Assembly (NCBI RefSeq): GCF_026151205.1
Contig: NC_087074.1
Span: 19,771,240-19,835,239, forward strand
Direction of reading: 5' to 3'
Origin: Bolinopsis microptera
Taxonomy: Eukaryota > Ctenophora > Tentaculata > Lobata > Bolinopsidae
DNA: 64,000 bases
Made by a program: the position numbers and the translations under genes. The notes under the pieces were generated by a model, which worked only from the letters and a program-made list of their open reading frames with translations, was not told the origin of the DNA and made no database searches. This document shows, in pieces, positions 57,701-64,000 of the stretch; position 1 is the stretch's first letter, and each line of letters opens with the position of its first letter.

Positions 57701-58932
57701 AAACAGCTGCACTATTATCTCGATAAAACGTACGAAACATCCAAGCCTTTCATAACGGAAAAGAGTAATGGAGTTGTTATCGGTGAGTTGGACGATAAGG
57801 CATCGTACAACTACGTTATCAGTATACAAACTACCGTGATCAGCCTTTACCTAATGCAACATTTTGTTAAAAACAGAATCAAATTATTCATTAATAACAA
57901 GGATTTTACCTTCTCAGGAGAAAACCTTTTTATGGTTGTGAACTTGGAAGGGTCCCCTAAAGTGACTGTAGAGTTTCCAGAAGGAGAGTGGTTGGCTCCT
58001 GACCCTACTCTGCAAACTGAGGGCACACACTTCAGTGAGTCAAATTCATCTAACTCAAACTTGAAGTCTATATTTTCCATCATTTTACTTCGGCTGTTAC
58101 ACAGTGATTGGGATATTATGAGCAATGACAATAATACCCCTGATCATGTCTCTGGAGACACTTTCGGAAATTAGATAGATAAGCAAACTATTTGATGTAC
58201 AATTTCCTTATTTTCTTTCAGATATCGAAAATGATTCTCCTGAACCAGAACTGACTTATGAGGAAGATGTCACCAAACTTATATTCTACAAGCTTGACAA
58301 CATATTCGTCTTACAAGATAAGGGTAAGTATAATTATCAAATACGTTGATTTTGACTAGAGCTACAGATACGGTTCACCAGGAGTCACTTCCGGCCCCGA
58401 GTCCCGAGATAGGTCATTACAGAGGTGTAGCTTCTTTCATAGGGAATAAGAAAATAGTCCTCACAAGATAACCGATTTAGTGATAAGTGACTGTTTCGTT
58501 GCCATCTTAATCTTATTAGTTCGAACTTATACCGGCTCAATGATGTTGTAATGTTTTCCCTTTGCAGATGACGAGAATAAAGTTGAGGTACACATATTCC
58601 AATACAATGAAGGGTACTATAGTAGCGATATTACCTCCACATTCACATACAACGAGCATAAAACAGATATCAAAATGGAACCAAATAATGAACAAGTGAC
58701 TTTTACTTACACAGCAGCATCCTCTACAATCGATAAGGACAAGTTTAAAGTATCAAAATTGGTAATATTCTATTGGGATAATGATGCGGGAAACGAATCG
58801 CCCAAAATTACATATCCAGTGGGCAGTAATAAGTTCAATGTTGTATTCAATTATTCGGAGGGAAATAATGTGGTGCTCAAATCAATATTTGAAAACTGGA
58901 GTGAGAGTTTAAAAGAAGGAAGTAATTCCTAA
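48140..58932 (+). CDS. Type II membrane protein with TSP1 and eight CCP/sushi domains and a large novel C-terminal region
   Basis: A complete gene by splice-phase walking; the 27 inferred exons total 4,200 coding nt (1,399 aa). Exons: 48140-48314, 48662-48736, 48956-49144, eight CCP exons between 49325 and 53279, then 54161-54183, 54237-54407, 54587-54668, 54966-55111, 55228-55321, 55500-55686, 55788-55882, 56033-56131, 56286-56453, 56650-56860, 56975-57121, 57259-57323, 57639-58034, 58222-58323, 58568-58932. Every junction keeps the frame. Order: about 58 cytosolic residues, one transmembrane helix, TSP1, eight CCPs, then about 780 residues I do not recognise. With no signal peptide and an internal anchor it should be type II, with TSP1/CCP outside. 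TSP1 and CCP modules mediate adhesion and complement-like recognition, so a surface receptor or adhesion protein is inferred. Weakest junctions: donor at 55687 (GTCCTT) and acceptor at 56974. Confidence 0.85.
48956..49144 (+). CDS. Thrombospondin type 1 domain exon
   Basis: A 189-nt, phase 1-1 exon: [20 protein letters not shown] then [13 protein letters not shown] and ECNTEPCP. The W-x5-W-x2-C-x3-C-x-G-G pattern and the terminal C-N-x3-C are TSP1 hallmarks. Phase 1-1 makes it a shufflable module matching the CCP exons that follow. Confidence 0.93.
49325..53279 (+). CDS. Eight tandem CCP/sushi exons
   Basis: Exons 49325-49501, 49680-49856, 50123-50299, 50627-50803, 51809-51985, 52259-52435, 52753-52929 (all 177 nt) and 53109-53279 (171 nt). 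All are phase 1-1, one module each. Each module has four Cys in CCP order: [24 protein letters not shown]; the Trp usually before the last Cys is absent. Modules are over 90% identical by eye. Their introns fall into three types in the order a-b-g-b-b-g-a, so the array grew by multi-exon duplications. The last exon lacks the QP end and uses donor GTTAGT. Confidence 0.93.
50982..51735. mobile_element. Insert in a CCP intron with an array of AGTGTG-loop hairpins
   Basis: Intron 50804-51808 matches its sister introns (49857-50122, 51986-52258) at both ends but carries about 750 extra bases. Within 51078-51330 are eight hairpins with loop AGTGTG (one AGTATG) and unlike stems: GGGA, GAGA, TTGTATC, GTAAGG, GAGA, TTGTATC, GTAAGG and GTGAGA. 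Part is a 104-bp duplication. Farther right a 14-bp-arm hairpin (GTACTCACGCGTGA, 51475-51488, and TCACGCATGAGTAC) follows. No coding frame. Probably a non-autonomous element; its type is unknown. Confidence 0.7.
53409..54150. repeat. 12-bp tandem array (CTCACCTGATAT) running up to a splice acceptor
   Basis: About 61 copies, with variants CACCCGATAT at the left, CACCTCATAT in two blocks of four (about 53893-53940 and 53989-54036), and CCCACC twice. Both strands are open because 12 is a multiple of three (Ser-Pro-Asp-Ile, Val-Arg-Tyr-Gln), but this is intronic. The array degrades into TGAAATATCCCACAG, the acceptor of the 23-nt exon at 54161. Confidence 0.93.
54161..58932 (+). CDS. Unrecognised C-terminal extracellular region, sixteen exons
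   Basis: It starts with a 23-nt microexon (PTCPDCS). Later exons are rich in Asp, Glu, Thr and aromatic residues with alternating hydrophobic pattern, suggesting beta-sandwich folds ([40 protein letters not shown]). Exon 56650-56860 has [10 protein letters not shown], which resembles the core of a chitin-binding peritrophin motif, but the rest does not fit. Exon 57259-57323 is hydrophobic ([17 protein letters not shown]). The last exon ends [10 protein letters not shown]-stop. I cannot name the family. Confidence 0.75.
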
Positions 58933-59410
58933 CTAAATTTAAACCGTCCGAGAAAAAGTTTGAGAAATGCTACGTTGTGACTTATTTGACTCTTTCGCGA
59001 TGTACATACAGTCATGAGTGAACACTCAGAGCTAAAAATAACTTATAGTTTCGACATTATCTTTTATGAGATTTCAAATATTAGGGATGGAGCATTAATC
59101 CTTTTGGCATCAATCTGTTGATTATTAATTGACAAGGTTGCACAAAGATCTATGCAGTTCAGCAATCAGCAAATAGACTTTTTGTACTTATAAATATCTC
59201 CGGGATTTCGACGCGGGATCATATTATCACTCAGCCCGGCCCGCTGTTAGATAAACATCTCAAGGTGATATCATCCCGCCCCGGAAATTTGTATAAACCC
59301 GGCCCGCTTTTTAGTCGTAACTGATGTTTATCATTCAATTCTCCGACTTACAATAATCAATGATACTGCTGATTAGAACTCGATAATAGTAGAACAGCTA
59401 GACGCGCGAT
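58933..59410. other. 3' flank with decayed GC-rich palindromes
   Basis: Contains GCGGGATCAT and CATCCCGC blocks (59212-59275) in inverted order and CCCGGCCCGC twice. These words resemble the hairpin cluster at 59.8-60.0 kb. No gene seen; no clear polyadenylation signal found. Confidence 0.45.
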
Positions 59411-59494
59411 CACGTGGGCGCGTCACGTGCGTACCACGTGCCACCAATAGCATACGTCGAGTCTATACCACGTGACACGAAAGCGCACCACGTG
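59411..59494. promoter_or_regulatory. Cluster of five CACGTG E-boxes
   Basis: Five perfect CACGTG palindromes in 84 bp with different flanks (AT-GG, GT-CG, AC-CC, AC-AC, AC-AT) and uneven spacing, so not simple tandem duplication. They would suit bHLH-ZIP (USF/MITF/Myc-like) or clock factors. A tiny frame (MTDRFDIQIDELLSNSKV) starts 200 bp to the right at 59701; whether a promoter exists here is unknown. Confidence 0.45.
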
Positions 59495-59824
59495 ATATGA
59501 AACATCGTAACCGTCCACTTCTTTTACACGCAAATTCCTGGGAACGTTGCCAAAGCAGCTAATTCTTGGAATTTCTCCAACGCGTGGCGTGAGAAGTTGG
59601 CGACTAGCCAGCTACCCTTGTCCGTGCCCTAAAAATAGTATTGTTTTGCTTGCTCTCCTTCCAGCTCTTGTTCCTGCTAACGTTCAAGCTATTGCTCCAC
59701 TATGACAGATCGGTTTGACATTCAGATTGATGAACTGCTTTCCAATTCTAAAGTATAAATCCCTTGTCGAAATCGCCGGAGATAATTATAATCCATAAAC
59801 ACTTCACGCTCAGGGCTAAATAAA

Positions 59825-59961
59825 TGTAATCCCTCAGCTGGCGCTTCGGGATTACATATTAACACAAAACTCGTGCGCTGCGCGCACTCGTATGTGTTTA
59901 TCAGATCATCCCGCTAGCGCGGGATGATCTGTTATATAAACCCTTTGCGTGGCGGGTTTAT
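59825..59961. repeat. Four consecutive GC-core hairpins
   Basis: TGTAATCCC/GGGATTACA (59825-59856), GTGCGC/GCGCAC (59873-59887), AGATCATCCCGC/GCGGGATGATCT (59903-59930) and ATAAACCC/GGGTTTAT (59936-59961), all perfect. Stems differ while three end in CCC/GGG next to the loop. A structured RNA or foldback element is possible. Confidence 0.8.
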
Positions 59962-60269
59962 GTTATTGTAGTCTCTGATAACGTTTTTATTTGTATATTT
60001 TTTTGTAGTATAGTGATAAATGATTTTTGACTTTCTAGATTTTACATAAACTCATTTACTGGCGTCTAAGTTTAATGGGGGATTCCTGCAAAATATTTAT
60101 TTTGTATTTACTGTCGATGAGTTGCGAAGTAGGTTATTCATAAAATCAAAAGTCTAACTCTAAATTAACCATTTACATTACCAATTTTACTATATATAGT
60201 TTGATACATATATATATATAGTTTGATACAGTTTGCCGGGAGGCACTCTTGTACAAATAAAACTCTAGA

Positions 60270-60554
60270 AGCTAGGCATCAAAGGAAGATTCTTTAATAA
60301 TACATGGAGTTCATGTACACAAACTCCAGAGCAAAAATCAAGCTCTTGATACACAGGACACCGCAAAATACCACCTGGAGAAAGTTCACCTATCATTCAT
60401 GAAATGGACCATGAATGTCAACAAATCGACTTCGAACACCGCTGTTTGGGGTGACACTGGAAGATATCCGCTCGCTATCGAGCTTTCGTCCCAAGTCTAT
60501 ATCTACCTCGGGAGGTCATGGAGGGATTGGACAAAGATGGATGCTCTTCCTTAG
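60270..60554 (+). pseudogene. LINE reverse transcriptase C-terminal remnant
   Basis: The frame DTAKYHLEKVHLSFMKWTMN, VNKSTSNTAVWGDTGRYPLA, IELSSQVYIYL and a stop matches the conserved post-RT region of CR1/L2-type LINEs (K-x-STSN-x-AVxGxTGRYPL). Upstream, other frames give GIKGRFFN and YTNSRAKIKLL, RT-domain words that should be far from it. So frameshifts and an internal deletion have occurred. Confidence 0.7.
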
Positions 60555-60632
60555 TAGGGGGCACGCTTACGCCGAGCAGAAGGATCTAAAACTGTTATGA
60601 TTCCCCAGGCTGGAATCCACCGTACCAGGAAC

Positions 60633-60735
60633 TTGTCATACGTTGTATGACCCGCCGCGCACGAAGTGCGCGGCTCCCCCTGTAGCGTCGAAGACGCTAT
60701 AGTGAAGCGACCGTGGGGGTCACCACGTGATACAA
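60633..60735 (-). mobile_element. 103-bp hAT-like miniature element, copy B
   Basis: Flanked by perfect 8-bp target duplications CCAGGAAC (60625-60632 and 60736-60743). On the minus strand it reads TTGTATCACGT ... ACGTATGACAA with hairpins TAGCGTC-TTC-GACGCTA, GCCGCGCAC-TTC-GTGCGCGGC and TCATAC-AAC-GTATGA. Outer GACCC and GGGTC also pair. Inserted just right of the LINE remnant. Confidence 0.88.
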
Positions 60736-61029
60736 CCAGGAACACAGTAAAACAACTATCAGGAGGAATTAGCGATCGCGATCTTTCAATCCCTCAGCAA
60801 GTCTATGAAAACCTTTTTTGTTCAACAATGGAACAAAAAGCAAAAACTCAACAGAAAACTGCATCGGTGATTGGGATTCTCATTCTACAACATCATCAAG
60901 GCAAGCTTCGGTTGCGAAGCATACGTACCTGTCGATCAACCTATTATACGGCCACAGTAGACTGTAGACTAGGCCGAAGACTTGCGCAACTAAGAACAAG
61001 CTCGCTTCAATACTTATTTATAAAATATG

Positions 61030-61300
61030 ATACTCGTAAAATATTTGTTTCAAATATTACTATTAGACGAGTCCAACTCGGCGCGCGTCCTGGTAGGTTA
61101 TAAAACTACAAGGTATGCAAATATTGTTATACTTGTACTTGTAAGTTTATAACATTAACCTACCAAGACAAGCGCCGCGATCATAAGTTGTATTGGACTT
61201 GAAGTATAAGCGCGCGCGGCCGCTTTCTTCTTGAAATGTTGCCGACGGGCCAGACCATAAACAATGGTCAACGAAATGCGAAACTTACTAATCATTCCAA
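61030..61300. repeat. R1-family copies in opposite orientations
   Basis: 61030-61111 is the reverse complement of 26988-27075 (CGAGTCCAACTCGGCGCGCG, TGGTAGGTTATAAAACTACA). 61145-61300 contains TTAACCTACCAAGACAAGCG and the CGGGCCAGACCATAAACAAT block. A further fragment is at 61524-61563. Confidence 0.7.
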
Positions 61301-62020
61301 AAAAGTATGACAAATTTACATTGATTTCATTGATACTGATGGGTCACTTGCCAATTAACATTTGGTTAATACTATAGGTATACTGTGGCATTTTCGTTAA
61401 GGAATTGACGTCATGTAATATTTGTAATATATTATTATTTGTTCCAAACATTGACAGTTATATAATTATATACGTTAACCGTTGCGTTATACGTCGACGC
61501 GGCCCGGACGAGTACAGTACAACTACAACTCGGTGCGCGTTTTGGTAAACTATAAACCTACAATTAAATCAACAATCATTATCAAGGAATCAGGAAACGC
61601 AAATTCAAAAAGCTTCCTTTTATTTTTCGCATTTTGGTGATTATTGTTTTATTAAAGCTTTCTTTGCGACAAAAAACATTTACCGAAACACGCGCCAAGT
61701 TAATTGGACTATTACATATTACATATTAGACGGTTTAACATTTTATGGTTTAAAACAAACATTATATAATACTGTCATCCGACATCCGTACGTACGTTAA
61801 CACGAAATGCAATGAAACAGCCAGTATTTTAATAATATTAATAGTAATACTAATAGGGGGTGCACGATAAAAATAAACTTGCTCGGATTTTACAAATTTT
61901 TGTACCATTGTTTTCTAAAGACTGTGAGTACAGAGTATTTTCACAGTACCAAATTTGTAATTAAATTGTCATACCCTTTTGGAATAATTAGTGAGTTTTG
62001 AGCCGTTTTTATTACGTAAA
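61301..62020. other. Intergenic, apart from an R1 fragment nothing seen
   Basis: AT-rich, with an R1 terminal fragment at 61524-61563 (ACTCGGTGCGCGTTTTGGTA). No coding or RNA signal. Confidence 0.4.
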
Positions 62021-62301
62021 TGTGGCACTATGGCACTTGTGGCACTAACATGTGGCACTTGCGGCACTGGGCACTAACATGTGGCACTTGTGGCACTTTC
62101 ATATGTAACATGTGGCACTTGTGGCACTAACATGTGGCACTTTCATATGTAACATGTGGCACTTGCGGCACTAACATGTGGCACTTGTGGCACTTTCATA
62201 TGTAACATGCGGCACTTGCAGCACTCACATGTGGCACTTGCAGCACTTTCATATGTAACATGCGGCACTTGCAGCACTCACATGTGGCACTTGCAGCACT
62301 A
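62021..62301. repeat. Irregular minisatellite (TGGCACTTG family)
   Basis: Repeats of ACATGTGGCACTTG(T/C)GGCACT and TTTCATATGTAACATG in alternating order, about 8 composite units of 22-38 bp. The last units carry GCAGCACTC variants. Confidence 0.88.
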
Positions 62302-62489
62302 TTTTATGGAGGAGGTGTTCTAGCAAATGTGTGGGCGAAATTGCGATTATGTCGCTTTATGTCGCGCGAGGTTTATTTCTCAGAATTGTGGGTATGTCGC
62401 TTTTATTCGGATCCATAAATAACGAAAAGTTACTTGCGTGCGCGTATTTTTATATAGATTATAGAGTTACATATTGTAAATCTGTTGAG

Positions 62490-62660
62490 CCTGTAGTAGC
62501 ATGGCGGCTAAGGCGGCTTATGTTATTGAGCTCATCCCGGTTCGAGCCTCGTCAGAGGTCATTTTTTGGCATTTATTTGTATCTTACTGGGCCGCGCTCA
62601 GCCTGTCATTCCGCCAAATCTTTATTCGGTATGTTAATGAACATAATAGCCTGGGGTCCT
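62490..62660 (+). repeat. tRNA-like SINE fragment
   Basis: TAGCATGGCGGCTAAGG (degenerate A box at 62497) and GGTTCGAGCC (perfect B box at 62539) are 42 nt apart, as in tRNA genes, with a T6 run soon after. The T-arm does not fold properly, so it is not a functional tRNA. The tail word CTCAGCCTGTCATTCCGCC recurs inverted at 26405-26432, indicating a dispersed family. Confidence 0.5.
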
Positions 62661-62668
62661 CAGGTAAT

Positions 62669-62779
62669 TTGTATCACGTTGCGACCCCCACGGTCGTTTC
62701 ACTATGGTATCGTCCTGACGATACAGGGGGAGCCGCGCACTTCGTGCGCGGCGGGTCATACAACGTATGTGTATGACAA
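62669..62779 (+). mobile_element. hAT-like miniature element, copy C
   Basis: Same family as 26876 and 60633 (TTGTATCACGT ... GTATGACAA), 111 bp, with hairpins GTATCGTC-CT-GACGATAC and GCCGCGCAC-TTC-GTGCGCGGC and a small GTGTA insertion near the right end. I see no target duplication. Confidence 0.75.
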
Positions 62780-63679
62780 GCATTTATTGATTACTTTACT
62801 ACAATTATCAATATCAGCAGAAAGTAAAATACAATTTTTAAGTAAAATACAATTTTTATTTTCCACAGAAGAATCAATACATATTGAATTATAAATATCC
62901 GATAATTCCAATAATAATCATTAAAAGTTGCTTTGTCATTTGTAAAATCAAAAACGAAAATTCGCACGCTGAACGCGCGCGGCATCTTTTCTGCAGCTGC
63001 CTAACTTGTAGCCGCTAGCATCAAAGCCGCCGCGCGCGCCGAGTGCTGGGGTGCACCTTAGTAATACACTATCAAATAAATTATACTGTTTGGACTTCAG
63101 CTAGAGAAGACTTGCCTTCAAGAATTTGTCCGGAGAAGGCCTCGTTCAAACTGGAACATGTCAAATGGTAAACGGAGTTATCTGTTAATGGTTTTTTTGT
63201 TGTTTATGGTTAGAATTTAGAATGGAATCAATTTGATGAGGATCCAGAGTTAATTACCTGCTAGGATTAATGAGTCAGTTCTACAGTTGAAGAGGTCACT
63301 TTTTCAAACTTTTAATGGCGAAATTGGCTCGGAACTTCATTCCTAGATTCATCACTTTCAGTTAGTAACTACGGTGTACCATGAAACCAGTTATAAAACT
63401 GTATAGAAAGACCGATCCACCGGCAATAAATGAACCACATACTATATACCGACTCAATTTGAGTAAAAGTATAACCATTTTAAAAGGTTTGAGTCGAACA
63501 TTTTTTGTGTCTGCAAAAATATATACAAGGAATACAAGGAATAAAAGGAATATAAATCACCCATTTTCCCAATTGTGCCAATCCTGGAGTTCGACTACGA
63601 GTTTTATAAAAGTGTACTTGAAGCAGTATATTATAGAATATAGAGTGTCAATCGCAATTTTGATTAGAATTTTCAATGC
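62780..63679. other. Flank of hAT relic, no gene
   Basis: A GCGCGC-rich patch lies at 62970-63045 (GAACGCGCGCGGC, AGCCGCCGCGCGCGCCGAG), similar to R1 blocks. The rest is AT-rich with spurious frames. Confidence 0.4.
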
Positions 63680-64000
63680 AAAGAAAGTGGCCAACGATGG
63701 TTCAGTTCGTTGTCTTTTTGAAGAGTTAGTTCTTGTAGTCGGTATCAAAATGTGGTGTGCTGAAAGCAGATTAGAAAACAATCCTTTGGTTGATCCACCA
63801 CTGGTCTTTAGAACTTTCGAACAGTGTTTACTTGGGTCCATGTCCCTTTTTGAACTGCTGCCAAGCAGCAAAACATTTTGAAGAAAAAGGAACTTCTGAA
63901 AAGAATTGTTTGGTGTTGTTGGTTTCAGTTTCACTATGAGTCACAGAAAGTGAAGAAGAATAATCTTGAGAGTGATCTTGAACCTCAAGAACTTCTACAT
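63680..64000 (-). pseudogene. hAT transposase N-terminal BED-finger relic
   Basis: Minus strand: SKHCSKVLKTSGGSTKGLFS then NLLSAHHI matches the BED zinc finger of hAT transposases (C-x2-C-x-K-x-LKTSGGSTKGL-x-H-x-x-x-x-H). The first Cys is Ser and one His is replaced. Downstream SSKRQRTEPSLATFFA is the usual basic linker. Upstream, another frame gives CFAAWQQFKKG, so a frameshift is present. The element runs past the window edge; catalytic parts are not seen. Confidence 0.6.

Noticed and set aside
60551-60745. Minus-strand frame sharing a peptide (QGEPRTSCAAGHTTY) with 62331-62894
   Set aside because: The shared peptide is only the translation of the 100-bp miniature element, which has no coding role.
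62497-62570. A functional tRNA gene
   Set aside because: A and B boxes are present, but the T-arm and acceptor stem do not pair and the A box is degenerate.

Overview
The window is metazoan nuclear DNA: AT-rich, with GT-AG introns, non-LTR retrotransposon remnants, small TIR elements and many tandem repeats. Retroelement types and gene style fit a marine invertebrate such as a sponge or cnidarian, but I cannot name the species. Two stretches (about 11.5-22.4 kb and 28.75-32.9 kb) look like unpolished, homopolymer-inflated assembly rather than real sequence, so genes crossing them are incomplete.

Layout. 1.9-10.1 kb, minus strand: the last three coding exons of an NAD kinase. Its 7.3 kb penultimate intron holds a dead LINE ORF1 and a 5 kb, ~99-copy, 50-bp satellite in which almost every unit contains a perfect three-site heat-shock element. 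22.8-23.0 kb: a candidate first coding exon (minus). 23.5-25.2 kb: an uninterrupted, complete glucose-6-phosphate isomerase (minus). 27.9-37.1 kb: a minus-strand, at least ten-exon gene for a coiled-coil / RanBP2 zinc finger / PDZ-like protein; several of its exon-intron borders are themselves tandemly duplicated. 39.2-41.7 kb: a 5'-truncated reverse transcriptase split by a TA-flanked TIR element. 43.5-44.2 kb: a disordered protein with four NPF motifs, three of them in 39-residue repeats. 48.1-58.9 kb, plus strand: a complete multi-exon gene (4,200 coding nt, 1,399 aa) for a type II membrane protein with one thrombospondin type 1 domain, eight sushi/CCP domains and a long C-terminal region I do not recognise. 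59-64 kb: mobile-element debris (LINE 3' end, hAT-like miniature elements with 8-bp target duplications, a tRNA-like SINE head, a BED-finger relic) and GC-rich palindromes.

Functionally, two genes are central metabolism (NADPH supply and glycolysis/gluconeogenesis), two look like scaffold or adaptor proteins, and the largest is a cell-surface protein with adhesion or recognition domains. No operon-like logic links them, although the first four genes share the minus strand.

The most unusual items are the heat-shock-element satellite inside NADK, an intronic insert in the CCP gene carrying eight hairpins with (nearly) the same hexanucleotide loop but different stems, and tandem arrays built from splice junctions.
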